Assembly (NCBI RefSeq): GCF_025770785.1
Contig: NZ_JANZLA010000009.1
Location: 1-64,000 of the forward strand
From: Cellulomonas sp. SG140
GTDB taxonomy: Bacteria; Actinomycetota; Actinomycetes; Actinomycetales; Cellulomonadaceae
Direction of reading: 5' to 3'
DNA: 64,000 nucleotides
The first letter of the stretch is position 1. The number at the start of each line of letters is the position of its first letter. This document shows, piece by piece, positions 46,122 to 55,177 of the stretch. The position numbers were made by a program, and so were the translations under genes. A model generated the notes under the pieces. The model did not search any database. It worked only from the letters and a program-made list of their open reading frames with translations, and was not told the origin of the DNA.

Positions 46122-46895
46122 ATGGGCAACGGGACGGGCCTGCTGCAGGCGAGGGACGTGTGGGCCGGCTACGGCGGTGCCGCGGTGCTGGCCGGGGTGG
46201 ACGTCGACGTCTCCCCTGGTGACGCCCTCGGGCTGCTCGGCCTGTCCGGCGTCGGCAAGTCCACGCTGGTGCAGGTCCTCGCGGGCGCGCTGGTGCCGAG
46301 CCGAGGTTCGGTGACCTTCGACGGCCGCCGCGTGGCGAAGCCGGCGCGGCGCGACCGCAAGGCGCTGCGCGCCCGGCTGCGGACGGTGCACCAGAACGGC
46401 TTGGCCAACGCCGACCCCGAGCACACCGCCGAGCGCGTGCTCCGCCTCGCGCTCGACGAGGCGCGCGCCGCCGGCCGGTCCACGGGTGGCGACGCCGAGG
46501 GTGCCCTGGCCGTCGTGGAGCTGCCCGCGCACGTGCTCCGCCGCAAGGTGGGCACCCTGTCCGGCGGTGAGCGTCAGCGGCTGGCGATCGCGAGCGCCCT
46601 CGCCGCCCGGCCGGACGTGCTGCTGCTCGACGAGCCGCTCACGGCGCTCGACCCCGCCATGCGCCACCACATCGCGGAGCGGATCTCCGCCCTGGTCGGT
46701 CCTGCCGGCATCGGGCTGCTGCTCGCCTCGCACGACGTGCGGCTGCTCGAGCAGCTGACCACCCGGGTGCACGTGCTGGCCGAGGGGCAGCTGGTGCAGA
46801 CCGGCAGCCTGCGCGACGTGCTGGCCGACCCGGTGCACCCGGACACCCGCGAGTTCGTCGAGGCGTTGCCCGAGGCGACCCTGCGCTGGTCCTGA
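46122..46895 (+). CDS. ABC transporter ATP-binding protein (oligopeptide/nickel type)
   Basis: A 257-residue ATPase. Walker A is GLSGVGKST near residue 40, the Q-loop region is RTVHQNG, the signature is LSGGERQRLAIA and Walker B is VLLLDEPLTALDPAMR, followed by the switch His in LLASHDVRLL. The sequence resembles DppF/NikE ATPases, which energise peptide, nickel or opine importers. It has no permease or binding-protein partner nearby, so either it serves distant components or it is an orphan. The ATG at 46122 has GAAGGAC upstream. The 175-bp gap to the divergent anchored protein holds no gene. Confidence 0.9.
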   Translation: MGNGTGLLQARDVWAGYGGAAVLAGVDVDVSPGDALGLLGLSGVGKSTLVQVLAGALVPSRGSVTFDGRRVAKPARRDRKALRARLRTVHQNGLANADPEHTAERVLRLALDEARAAGRSTGGDAEGALAVVELPAHVLRRKVGTLSGGERQRLAIASALAARPDVLLLDEPLTALDPAMRHHIAERISALVGPAGIGLLLASHDVRLLEQLTTRVHVLAEGQLVQTGSLRDVLADPVHPDTREFVEALPEATLRWS

Positions 46896-46939
46896 GCCCA
46901 GCCGTCGGTCGCCGTCCGCCAGCCACCACCCGACACCCG

Positions 46940-47926
46940 TCAGGCGGCCCCCGCCGACCGCGCCAGGCCGTCACCACCGCGCTTGGCCAGCCGCATCGCC
47001 CGCTGCGCGTCCTGCATCAGCAGGTCCAGGTCCGCCCAGCCGGGGGTCGACGCCGCCGCGACCACGCGCAGCGGCGGCAGCTGCCCCTCCGTCCCATCCT
47101 CCGGCGAACCGGCGAGCCCCGCGGCCACCTGCACCCGCAGCTCCTCGCGCTGCGCCGGCGCCCGCTGCTCGACAGCCGCGGGCAGCAGCCCCAGCACCAT
47201 GAACTCGTCACCGCCCGTGCGGCCCACCAGGAATCCGCTCGGCACCACCTGCGTCAGCCGCTCGGCGATCGCGCGGAGCACCAGGTCGCCGACGGCCTCG
47301 CCGTGCGCCGCGTTGATCGCGCCGAACTCGACGACGTCCACCAGCAGCACCACCATGCGGCGCTGCGTGCCGCGCAGCAGCTTCGCCCAGTCCCGCATCG
47401 TGTGCCGGACCAGCTCACGGGACGGCAGGCCGGTCAGCGGGTCGTGCAGCGACCGCCCGGTCAGCGCCGCGACCAGGGCGCCGATCAGGTCGCCGGTGCC
47501 GACCATCTGCCACGCGTCCGCCCGCACCAGCACCTCGTCGAACCGCGACTCGACGGGCCGCTCGATCGCCCGGACCGCCGTCTCCACCACCGCGGTCTGC
47601 TCGTCCACCACCAGCGGGTTCCAGTCGGCGACCTGCGCCACCGGCTGCCGGGTCAGCACCGCCCGCCCGAACCCGAGCCGCCCGGTCATCGCCTCGGCGA
47701 ACCGCGTGCGGGTCAGCAGACCCAGCCGCGAGGGGTCCTCCGGGTCCTGCACGCCGATGCACGGCAGGTGCGGCGAGCGGAACAGCACCTCGAGCTCGTT
47801 CATCGGGGTGGTCCCGTCGGTCACGGTCAGGGGTCGGACCAGGTCTCGCATCACGGCCGGCCGGGTCGCGCCCGTCGCGCGCGCGGCCCGGACCAGGAGG
47901 TTCACGTCGTTCGGCACGCGGAGCAT
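46940..47926 (-). CDS. GGDEF-domain protein with an N-terminal CBS-like region
   Basis: A 328-residue predicted diguanylate cyclase. The C-terminal 160 residues begin with HDPLTGLPSREL and hold an intact GGDEF in GRTGGDEFMVLG, so cyclic-di-GMP synthesis is possible. No RxxD inhibitory site is at the usual place five residues before it. Residues 25-150 contain two motifs with a CBS-pair pattern (VMRDLVRPLTVTDGTTPMNEL, then PVAQVADWNPLVVDEQTAV), which may sense a nucleotide. There is no membrane segment. The ATG at 47926 is chosen over a longer TTG-initiated frame. Spacing to the neighbours suggests a single-gene unit. The 161-bp gap upstream of it contains no gene. Confidence 0.8.
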   Translation of the reverse strand: MLRVPNDVNLLVRAARATGATRPAVMRDLVRPLTVTDGTTPMNELEVLFRSPHLPCIGVQDPEDPSRLGLLTRTRFAEAMTGRLGFGRAVLTRQPVAQVADWNPLVVDEQTAVVETAVRAIERPVESRFDEVLVRADAWQMVGTGDLIGALVAALTGRSLHDPLTGLPSRELVRHTMRDWAKLLRGTQRRMVVLLVDVVEFGAINAAHGEAVGDLVLRAIAERLTQVVPSGFLVGRTGGDEFMVLGLLPAAVEQRAPAQREELRVQVAAGLAGSPEDGTEGQLPPLRVVAAASTPGWADLDLLMQDAQRAMRLAKRGGDGLARSAGAA

Positions 47927-48087
47927 GGTCCATCCCGCACGGCGATCGGCATACGGCCGGACGGGTGGGTGCGCGCAGTGTTCGTCCAACGTTCACCGCC
48001 CGGACGACCCTCGGACGACGGGGGCTGCGGCGGGACCACGACGGGCAGACGACGCCGGGCCGACGACGGCCTGCCCGCCCCCGGCCG

Positions 48088-49641
48088 TCAGAGCAGCGAG
48101 TCCTCCTCGCGCGCCTGCACCACCTCGCCACGACCCAGCCGGCTGTGCCGGTAGGAGTACGTCGCGTACACCACGGCGCCCACCGCCAGCCACACCGCGA
48201 ACCGCAGCCAGGTCAGCGTCGTCAGGTTGAGCATCAGCCACAGGCAGGCGACGCCGGAGATCCACGGCAGCACCGGCGACCACGGCACCCGGAAGCCGCG
48301 CGGCAGGTCGGGGCGGGCCTTGCGCAGCACCGGCACCCCGAAGCTGACCAGCACGAACGCGGACAGCGTGCCGATGTTGATCATCTCCTCCAGCAGGTGC
48401 ACCTGCGAGAGGCCGGCGATCAGCGCGACCACCACACCGGCACCGACCTGAAGCCGCGCCGGCGTGCCGAACCGCGGCGACGTGCGGGACAGGCCGCGCG
48501 GCAGCAGCCCGTCGCGGCTCATCGCGAACACGATGCGGGTCAGGCCCAGCAGCAGCACCATCACCACCGACGTCAGGCCCAGCACGATGCCGACGGAGAT
48601 CACCTTCCCCGCCCACGTCGCACCGACCAGCACGAACGCCGTGGTCAGCGACGGGCTCGCCGACTTGGCCAGCTCCGTGTACGGCACCATGCCGGTCACC
48701 ACGACGCTGACCAGGATGTACAGTACCGTCACCACCGCGAGGCCGCCGAGCATGCCGCGCGGCATGGTGCGCTGCGGGTCCTTGGTCTCCTCGGCGGTGG
48801 TCGCGACGACGTCGAACCCGATGAACGCGAAGAACACCAGCGCGGCGCCGGAGAGGATGCCTGCGGCGCCGTAGGTGGCCGGGGCCCAGCCGAGCAGCCA
48901 GCCGAACAGCGACTGGTGCAGCGCCGAGGTGCCGGCGGTGGAGGGCTGCGACGGCGGCACGAACGGGTGGTAGTTCGCGGCCTTGACGTAGGCGAAGCCG
49001 GCGACGACGACGAACAGCGTGATGCCCACCTTCAGCGCCGTGAACACCGCGTTCACGCGGGTGGACAGGCGGGTGCCGATCGCCAGCAGCGTGGTGAAGA
49101 TGCCGACCACCAGCACCGGCCCCCACTCGACGCTCACGCCGCCGACGTGGAACTGCATCGGCACGTGCAGCCCGAACAGCGCCAGCGCGTCCCCCACGTA
49201 CACGCCCCAGAACTTGGCGATCACCGCGCCGGCCAGCAGCATCTCGAGGATCAGGTCCCACCCGATCACCCAGGCGACGCCCTCCCCCATCGTCGCGTAG
49301 GAGAACGTGTACGCCGATCCCGCGATCGGCAGCGAGGACGCGAACTCGGCGTAGCACATGATCGCCAGCCCGCAGACGATGGCAGCGACGACGAACGACA
49401 CGATGACGGCCGGTCCCGCGTAGTTCGCCGCGGCCGTCGCGCCGACCGAGAAGATGCCCGCGCCGACCGCCACCGCGACGCCCATCACGGCCAGGTCCCA
49501 GGGGGTCAGGGTGCGCCGCAGCTGCCGGTGCGGGTCGTGCGTCGCGGCGAGCGCGTCCTCCGGAGAGGTGCGCCGGAAGATGCTCCTGGGGGCGGACTGA
49601 CCGCGACTGTGCTCCACGAGCGGGCGATCCTGGCACGTCAC
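48088..49641 (-). CDS. APC-family amino acid permease (CAT/YfnA type)
   Basis: A 517-residue amino acid transporter with 12-14 helices. LTPWDLAVMGVAVAVGAGIFSVGA at residues 44-68 is the helix-1 fingerprint; CYAEFASSLPIAGSAYTFSYATMGEGVAW follows. The FFAFIGFDVVATTAEETKDPQRTMPRG block near residue 270 is diagnostic of the cationic amino acid transporter branch (YfnA, YhdG, CAT). The substrate may be a basic or neutral amino acid. The GTG at 49641 has GGAGG 3 nt upstream, so a downstream start is possible. It lies beyond the clpC terminator and probably has its own promoter. It is not close in sequence to the permease at 7735. Confidence 0.92.
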   Translation of the reverse strand: MTCQDRPLVEHSRGQSAPRSIFRRTSPEDALAATHDPHRQLRRTLTPWDLAVMGVAVAVGAGIFSVGATAAANYAGPAVIVSFVVAAIVCGLAIMCYAEFASSLPIAGSAYTFSYATMGEGVAWVIGWDLILEMLLAGAVIAKFWGVYVGDALALFGLHVPMQFHVGGVSVEWGPVLVVGIFTTLLAIGTRLSTRVNAVFTALKVGITLFVVVAGFAYVKAANYHPFVPPSQPSTAGTSALHQSLFGWLLGWAPATYGAAGILSGAALVFFAFIGFDVVATTAEETKDPQRTMPRGMLGGLAVVTVLYILVSVVVTGMVPYTELAKSASPSLTTAFVLVGATWAGKVISVGIVLGLTSVVMVLLLGLTRIVFAMSRDGLLPRGLSRTSPRFGTPARLQVGAGVVVALIAGLSQVHLLEEMINIGTLSAFVLVSFGVPVLRKARPDLPRGFRVPWSPVLPWISGVACLWLMLNLTTLTWLRFAVWLAVGAVVYATYSYRHSRLGRGEVVQAREEDSLL

Positions 49642-49742
49642 AGGCCTCCGGCACGACCTCCGGTCACCATCCGGTCGGCCGATCGCCCCACCTGCGCCGA
49701 TGTCCCGAGGCCCTCCGGGACCATCGTCCTACGCCGCATGCA

Positions 49743-49782
49743 AGAGGGCCCCGCCCCCGGCGAACCGGGAACGAGGCCCTCT
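49743..49782 (-). terminator. clpC transcription terminator
   Basis: AGAGGGCC (49743-49750) pairs with GGCCCTCT (49775-49782), with an inner CCGG-cgaa-CCGG hairpin. It starts 19 bp after the clpC stop. Confidence 0.75.
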
Positions 49783-49800
49783 CGGAACCGCTGTGGTGCG

Positions 49801-52380
49801 TCAGGCCGGCATCAGGCCCGTGCCCGCGTCACCGAGCGACGACGCCGGCGGGGCCGGCGGCACGTCGATGCCGGAGTTGGGCGTCCCGACCGAGGCACCC
49901 ACGGCCACCGGCTGCTTGCCCCGGTCGCCGATCGGCACGCCGCGGAAGGTGAACTCCCCGAGCAGTCCCTCGCCCTCGGCGTCCACGATCACCAGCTGAC
50001 CGGACTTCAGCTCGCCGAACAGGATCTTCTCGGACAGCGCGTCCTCGACGTCCCGCTGGATGGCGCGGCGCAGCGGCCGGGCCCCGAGCACCGGGTCGTA
50101 GCCCTTCTCCGACAGCAGCTTCTTGGCCGCCGGGGTGAGCTCGATACCCATGTCCTTGTCGCGCAGGCGGGCGTCCAGCTTGGCCGCCATCAGGTCGACG
50201 ATCGCGAAGATCTCCGGCTGCGACAGCTGCGGGAACACCACCACGTCGTCGACGCGGTTGAGGAACTCCGGACGGAAGTGCGTCTTGAGCTCGTCGTTGA
50301 CCTTGGTCTTCATCCGCTCGTAGGACGTCGACAGGTCGCCGCCGGCCTGGAAGCCGGTCAGCATGCCCTTGGCGATGTCCCGCGTGCCGAGGTTGGTAGT
50401 CATGATGATCACGGTGTTCTTGAAGTCGACCACCCGGCCCTGCGAGTCGGTCAGGCGACCGTCCTCGAGGATCTGCAGCAGCGAGTTGAAGATGTCCGCG
50501 TGGGCCTTCTCCACCTCGTCGAACAGGACGACGGAGAACGGACGACGCCGCACCTTCTCGGTGAGCTGACCGCCCTCGTCGTACCCGACGTAGCCGGGGG
50601 GCGAGCCGAACAGCCGCGAGACCGTGTGCTTCTCGGAGAACTCGCTCATGTCGAGCTGGATCAGCGCGTCCTCGTCCCCGAACAGGAACTCGGCGAGCGC
50701 CTTGGCCAGCTCCGTCTTCCCGACGCCCGTGGGGCCGGCGAAGATGAACGACCCACCGGGCCGCTTCGGGTCCTTCAGGCCGGCGCGGGTGCGGCGGATC
50801 GCCTGCGACAGCGCGTGGATCGCCTGGTCCTGCCCGACGACGCGCTTGTGCAGCTCCTCCTCCATGCGCAGGAGCCGGCTGGACTCCTCCTCGGTGAGCT
50901 TGAACACCGGGATGCCCGTGGCGTTGGCCAGCACCTCGGCGATCAGCTCCTCGTCCACCTCGGCGACGGCGTCCAGGTCGCCGTTCTTCCAGGCCTTCTC
51001 CTTCTCGGAGCGGCGCAGGCCGAGCTGCTTCTCGGTGTCGCGCAGGCGCGCGGCCTTCTCGAAGTCCTGCTCGTCGATCGCCGACTCCTTGTCGCGGCGC
51101 GTCTTGGCGATCTCCTCGTCCAGCTCGCGCAGCTCCGGCGGGGCCGTCATGCGGCGGATGCGCAGGCGCGCGCCCGCCTCGTCGACCAGGTCGATCGCCT
51201 TGTCCGGGAGGAACCGGTCGTTGACGTACCGGTCCGCCAGCGTGGCGGCGGCGACCAGCGCGGAGTCGGTGATGGAGACGCGGTGGTGCGCCTCGTACCG
51301 GTCCCGCAGGCCCTTGAGGATCTCGATCGTGTGCGCCAGCGTCGGCTCGGCCACCTGGATCGGCTGGAAGCGCCGCTCCAGGGCCGGGTCCTTCTCGACG
51401 TACTTGCGGTACTCGTCGAGCGTCGTGGCACCGATGGTCTGCAGCTCGCCGCGGGCCAGCATCGGCTTGAGGATGCTGGCGGCGTCGATGGCGCCCTCGG
51501 CGGCGCCCGCCCCGACGAGGGTGTGGATCTCGTCGATGAACAGGATGATGTCGCCGCGCGTGCGGATCTCCTTGAGCACCTTCTTCAGGCGCTCCTCGAA
51601 GTCGCCGCGGTACCGGGAGCCGGCCACCAGCGCGCCGAGGTCCAGCGTGTACAGCTGCTTGTCCTTCAGCGTCTCCGGCACGTCCCCGCGCACGATGTCC
51701 TGCGCGAGGCCCTCGACGACGGCCGTCTTGCCGACGCCGGGCTCCCCGATCAGCACCGGGTTGTTCTTGGTGCGGCGGGACAGCACCTGCATGACCCGCT
51801 CGATCTCCTTCTCGCGCCCGATGACCGGGTCGAGCTTGCCGTCGCGGGCGGCCTGCGTCAGGTTGCGGCCGAACTGGTCCAGCACGGCGCTGCCGGAGGG
51901 CTGACCCTCGGCCGGGCCGCCGGACGCCACGGGCTCCTTGCCCTGGTAGCCGGAGACCAGCTGGATCACCTGCTGGCGGACCCGGTTCAGGTCGGCGCCG
52001 AGCTTGCCCAGCACCTGGGCGGCGACGCCCTCACCCTCGCGGATGAGGCCGAGCAGGATGTGCTCGGTGCCGATGTAGTTGTGGCCGAGCTGCAGCGCCT
52101 CGCGCAGCGACAGCTCCAGCACCTTCTTGGCGCGCGGCGTGAACGGGATGTGACCGGAGGGGGCCTGCTGGCCCTCGCCGATGATCTCGATGACCTGGGC
52201 GCGGACCGCCTCGAGCGAGATGCCGAGGGACTCCAGCGCCTTGGCCGCGACACCCTCACCCTCGTGGATCAGGCCCAGGAGGATGTGCTCGGTGCCGATG
52301 TAGTTGTGGTTGAGCATCCGCGCCTCTTCCTGGGCGAGGACGACCACGCGACGGGCTCGGTCGGTGAATCTCTCGAACAT
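49801..52380 (-). CDS. clpC: ATP-dependent Clp protease ATP-binding subunit ClpC
   Basis: An 859-residue AAA+ unfoldase that feeds substrates to ClpP. Residues 2-145 hold the two Clp N-terminal repeats ([21 protein letters not shown] and [21 protein letters not shown]). The first AAA module has [15 protein letters not shown] near 210; a UVR/M-domain ([15 protein letters not shown]) is near 440; the second AAA has [14 protein letters not shown] near 550 and [17 protein letters not shown] ends a Pro/Gly-rich tail. The ATG at 52380 has GAGGAG 6-7 nt upstream; an ATG two codons earlier is less likely. It is essential in related actinobacteria. A possible ClgR site lies upstream. Confidence 0.98.
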   Translation of the reverse strand: MFERFTDRARRVVVLAQEEARMLNHNYIGTEHILLGLIHEGEGVAAKALESLGISLEAVRAQVIEIIGEGQQAPSGHIPFTPRAKKVLELSLREALQLGHNYIGTEHILLGLIREGEGVAAQVLGKLGADLNRVRQQVIQLVSGYQGKEPVASGGPAEGQPSGSAVLDQFGRNLTQAARDGKLDPVIGREKEIERVMQVLSRRTKNNPVLIGEPGVGKTAVVEGLAQDIVRGDVPETLKDKQLYTLDLGALVAGSRYRGDFEERLKKVLKEIRTRGDIILFIDEIHTLVGAGAAEGAIDAASILKPMLARGELQTIGATTLDEYRKYVEKDPALERRFQPIQVAEPTLAHTIEILKGLRDRYEAHHRVSITDSALVAAATLADRYVNDRFLPDKAIDLVDEAGARLRIRRMTAPPELRELDEEIAKTRRDKESAIDEQDFEKAARLRDTEKQLGLRRSEKEKAWKNGDLDAVAEVDEELIAEVLANATGIPVFKLTEEESSRLLRMEEELHKRVVGQDQAIHALSQAIRRTRAGLKDPKRPGGSFIFAGPTGVGKTELAKALAEFLFGDEDALIQLDMSEFSEKHTVSRLFGSPPGYVGYDEGGQLTEKVRRRPFSVVLFDEVEKAHADIFNSLLQILEDGRLTDSQGRVVDFKNTVIIMTTNLGTRDIAKGMLTGFQAGGDLSTSYERMKTKVNDELKTHFRPEFLNRVDDVVVFPQLSQPEIFAIVDLMAAKLDARLRDKDMGIELTPAAKKLLSEKGYDPVLGARPLRRAIQRDVEDALSEKILFGELKSGQLVIVDAEGEGLLGEFTFRGVPIGDRGKQPVAVGASVGTPNSGIDVPPAPPASSLGDAGTGLMPA

Positions 52381-52456
52381 GTGCACTCCTCACGAGCAGC
52401 GAGCTTCGGGACCCGCGCGCGTGGGCTGCACGGAGCCGACGAAGCGGCGTTGTTCG

Positions 52457-52462
52457 ATGCTA
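52457..52462 (-). promoter_or_regulatory. -10 element for clpC
   Basis: TAGCAT on the minus strand, 76 nt before the clpC ATG. The -35 position has no consensus hexamer, which would fit an activator-dependent promoter. Confidence 0.45.
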
Positions 52463-52493
52463 ACGGCGGGGTTGTGCCCGGTCGTCCCGTGTT

Positions 52494-52504
52494 CGCCGCA
52501 GGCG
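52494..52504. promoter_or_regulatory. possible ClgR-binding site upstream of clpC
   Basis: CGCCGCAGGCG matches ten of eleven positions of the ClgR core CGCYNANRGCG, and is itself a CGCC-N3-GGCG palindrome. It is centred about 37 bp upstream of the -10. ClgR activates clpC in related actinobacteria. GC-rich background makes chance matches easy. Confidence 0.35.
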
Positions 52505-52560
52505 TGACGACGGCTGTCGGGCGTCCTCGTCGGGCTTCCACGGCCGAGGTCGGTCGACCG

Positions 52561-54303
52561 TCAGTCGAGCGGCGCCGACCAGCGCAGCAGCGCGCCGCGC
52601 CCCGACGGCGGGCGCAGCAGGGAGAACGAGCCGCCGGCCTCCTGGGCGCGCAGCGCCAGGTTCTTGGTGCCCGACGAGCGCTCGGGGGCGGCCGGCACGC
52701 CGACCCCGTCGTCCTCGACCTCGACGACAACCGAGCCGCCCGGTCCGGAGGTGACCCGCAGCCGCACGTCGACCCGTCGCGACCGCGCGTGCCGCGCGAC
52801 GTTGGCCAGCCCCTCCCGGACCACCGCCACCACGTTGTTGGCCCGGCCGGGTGCGACGAGGGCGTCGACCGGTCCGGCCGGCTCCCCCTCGTCCTCGACG
52901 TCGAGCTCGGCGCCGTCCACCTGCACGGACAGCGTCGGGGTGAACCCGAGGGCCCCGCGGGCGATCTCCACCTCGGCGCGGATGCGCGCCACCAGCGGCA
53001 CGCTGGCGTCCGGGTCGTCCAGCGCCCGCACGATGACGCGGATCTGCCGGATGCCGGCGTCGATGTGCTCGGTGACCTCGTCCAGGGCGCGGGCGACACC
53101 GGCGCCCACGGGTTCCGACGGGTTGCTGGAGACCGCCTCGACCTGCATGCCGGCGGCGAACAGCTGCTGGATCGCCAGGTCGTGCAGGTCCCGCGCGATC
53201 CGTGCACGTTCGCCGCGCAGCGCCGCCTGACCGCGCAGGTGCTGCGCCTCGGCCAGCACGAACGCGAGCGCGGCCTGCTGCGCAAAGGACGTGGCGAGCT
53301 CGACGTCGTCCGGCTCGAACGGCAGCGCACCCGGGCGTCGCAGCACCGCCAGCACGCCGACGCCCTGCCCCTCGGTGCGCAACGGCGCCAGCAGAATCGG
53401 TCCGTACCGGCCCAGCGGGGAGCCCGGCGTCACGGCGGACGCCGAGCCGACGTGCCCGTCCTGGCCGCCGAACACCTGGCGGACCAGCGGCTCGTCGGAC
53501 ACGTCCAGGCCGAGCAGGTCGTCCGCGTCGCCGGACACGATCTCGGTGATCAGCGCCTCGTCCGGGGTGGGGAGGATCAGCACCGTCCCGTCGGCGCCGT
53601 CCACCTGGCGCGCGGCGTCCGCGACGGCCTGCAGCACGTCCTCCGCGTCGGCGCCCTCGAGCAGCATCGTCGAGATCTGCGCAGCGGCCTGCGCCCACCG
53701 CTGCCGGCGCACCTGCAGCTGGTACAGCGCCGCGTTCTGCACCGCGACGGCAGCCGCCGCGGCGAGGGTGAGCACCACGCCCTCGTCCTGCTGGCCGAAC
53801 CCGCCCGGCTTGTCGGCCAGGTAGAGCGTCCCGTACCGCTGGCCCCGCACCCGGACCGCGGCGCCGAGGAACGGGCCCATCGGCGGGTGCGCGGCGGGCA
53901 GCCCGTGGAAGTTCGGGTGGTCGGTCAGGTCGTCGAGCCGCAGCACGCCCTGGTCGGGGATCGAGCCGAGCACGCCCCACGCGTGCGGCGGGTGGCCGAG
54001 GGCGGCGACCGTCGCCGGGTCCACGCCCGTCTGGACGAAGGTGATCGACGTGCCCGTGTCGTCGACGATGTTGATCGCGCCGTACCGGGCGCCGGTCAGC
54101 TCGGCGCTCGCCGCGACGAAGCGCTCGAGCAGGCTCGCCACGTCCAGGTCCCCGGCCATGCCGAGGATCGCCGACAGCAGCACGCCGCCCTCACCGTCTC
54201 CGAGGTCGCCGGAACCACCCGTCCGACCGGGGCGATCCGTCTCGCGCCCGTCCGTCTCGCGCTCCCCCTCGTGCTCCCCCACCGCACCGTCCTGCACTGC
54301 CAC
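52561..54303 (-). CDS. GAF-GAF sensor histidine kinase (DevS/DosT-like)
   Basis: A 580-residue cytosolic kinase. Two GAF domains occupy roughly residues 50-200 and 220-365, the arrangement of mycobacterial DevS and DosT. A HisKA_3 segment, RIARDLHDLAIQQLFAAGMQ, carries the phospho-acceptor His, and the HATPase_c has REGLANVARHARSRR, VEVEDDGVGVP and NLALRAQEAGG. In DevS the first GAF binds haem and senses oxygen or NO; whether this one does is not shown by a unique motif. The GTG at 54303 is chosen because it is exactly 6 nt after TACGGT; the GTG at 54309 overlaps that element. No response regulator is adjacent. It is divergent from the sirtuin gene across an 18-bp palindrome resembling DevR/DosR sites. 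Confidence 0.87.
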   Translation of the reverse strand: MAVQDGAVGEHEGERETDGRETDRPGRTGGSGDLGDGEGGVLLSAILGMAGDLDVASLLERFVAASAELTGARYGAINIVDDTGTSITFVQTGVDPATVAALGHPPHAWGVLGSIPDQGVLRLDDLTDHPNFHGLPAAHPPMGPFLGAAVRVRGQRYGTLYLADKPGGFGQQDEGVVLTLAAAAAVAVQNAALYQLQVRRQRWAQAAAQISTMLLEGADAEDVLQAVADAARQVDGADGTVLILPTPDEALITEIVSGDADDLLGLDVSDEPLVRQVFGGQDGHVGSASAVTPGSPLGRYGPILLAPLRTEGQGVGVLAVLRRPGALPFEPDDVELATSFAQQAALAFVLAEAQHLRGQAALRGERARIARDLHDLAIQQLFAAGMQVEAVSSNPSEPVGAGVARALDEVTEHIDAGIRQIRVIVRALDDPDASVPLVARIRAEVEIARGALGFTPTLSVQVDGAELDVEDEGEPAGPVDALVAPGRANNVVAVVREGLANVARHARSRRVDVRLRVTSGPGGSVVVEVEDDGVGVPAAPERSSGTKNLALRAQEAGGSFSLLRPPSGRGALLRWSAPLD

Positions 54304-54309
54304 GCGCAC

Positions 54310-54315
54310 ACCGTA
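54310..54315 (-). promoter_or_regulatory. -10 element for the leaderless histidine kinase gene
   Basis: TACGGT on the minus strand, 6 nt before the GTG at 54303. Confidence 0.45.
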
Positions 54316-54322
54316 GAACGAC

Positions 54323-54340
54323 CTAGGACCTAGGTCCTAG
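54323..54340. promoter_or_regulatory. 18-bp perfect palindrome, DevR/DosR-like operator
   Basis: CTAGGACCTAGGTCCTAG is self-complementary over all 18 bases. Its core AGGACCTAGGTCCT resembles the DevR box core GGGAC-N4-GTCCC. It sits just upstream of the kinase -10 (centre about 29 bp before that start) and about 63-66 bp before the sirtuin start. Confidence 0.65.
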
Positions 54341-54397
54341 TGCCTGCCGGTACGACGCACCGCACCCGCCCCGCACCGGCGTACGGTCGACGGCGCG

Positions 54398-55171
54398 ATG
54401 AACGACCACCACGACCACCACCACGGCCCGCAGCCGACCGTCACCGTCCTCACCGGTGCGGGCATCTCCACCGGATCCGGCATCCCCGACTTCCGTGGAC
54501 CGCAGGGCGTCTGGACGCAGGACCCCGCCGCCGCCGAGCTCCTGGAGATCGGCCGGTACATGGCCGCCGCCGAGCTCCGGGCGCGTGGCTGGGCGATGTG
54601 GCGGGACCACCCGGCGTGGGCGGCGCAGCCGACGGCCGCGCACCGGGCGCTGGTGGAGCTCGAGCGTGCGGGCCTGCTGATCGCGGCGCTGACGCAGAAC
54701 TTCGACGGCCTGCACCAGCGCGCCGGGTCCGACCCGCGGCTCGTCGTCGAGCTGCACGGCACGCTGACCACGACGTCGTGCATGCGCTGCGGCGCGCGCT
54801 GGCCCACCGAGCAGGTGCTGGCGCGCCTGACCGACGAGCCCGACCCGGGGTGCACCGAGTGCGGTGCAGGCGTGCTCAAGCCGGACATCGTCTACTTCGG
54901 TGAGCGGCTTCCCGACGAGGCGCTGGAGCGGGCCGTGAACGCGGCGACGGACGCCGAGGTGTTCGTCGCGATCGGCACCACGCTGACCGTGCAGCCCGTG
55001 GCGAGCCTGGCCGGGCTGGCGGTGGACCGGGGCGCCCGGCTCGTCGTGGTCAACGCGCAGCCGACGCCGTACGACCACCTCGCGGCCGAGGTGATCCGCG
55101 AACCGATCGACCAGGCGGTCCCGGCCCTCGTCGCGCGCCTGCTGGACGAGGTCGGCTCCGCGGCCGGCTGA
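54398..55171 (+). CDS. Sir2-family NAD-dependent protein deacetylase (sirtuin)
   Basis: A 257-residue sirtuin. LTGAGISTGSGIPDFRGPQGVW binds NAD (residues 18-39), TQNFDGLHQRAG holds the Asn and Asp of the active site, and VELHGTL carries the catalytic His. Four Cys in CMRCG and CTECG bind the structural zinc. VAIGTTLTVQPVASL and VVVNAQPTPYD complete the fold. The N-terminus is His-rich (NDHHDHHHG), unusual for the family and suggestive of metal binding. The ATG follows TACGGT by 10 nt with no ribosome-binding site, so the leader is very short. Protein deacylation of acetyl-CoA synthetase-like targets is the usual role. Confidence 0.94.
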   Translation: MNDHHDHHHGPQPTVTVLTGAGISTGSGIPDFRGPQGVWTQDPAAAELLEIGRYMAAAELRARGWAMWRDHPAWAAQPTAAHRALVELERAGLLIAALTQNFDGLHQRAGSDPRLVVELHGTLTTTSCMRCGARWPTEQVLARLTDEPDPGCTECGAGVLKPDIVYFGERLPDEALERAVNAATDAEVFVAIGTTLTVQPVASLAGLAVDRGARLVVVNAQPTPYDHLAAEVIREPIDQAVPALVARLLDEVGSAAG

Positions 55172-55177
55172 ACCGCC

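Noticed and set aside
44282-46895. A complete ABC import system around the ATPase
   Set aside because: Neither neighbour is a permease or binding protein; the DMFase-like protein has one helix and no solute-binding fold.
47965-54333. A 2,122-codon open frame on the plus strand across the permease, clpC and kinase genes
   Set aside because: It is antisense to three well-supported genes, is Arg/Val/Gly/His-rich without any domain, and arises because high-GC DNA has few stops.
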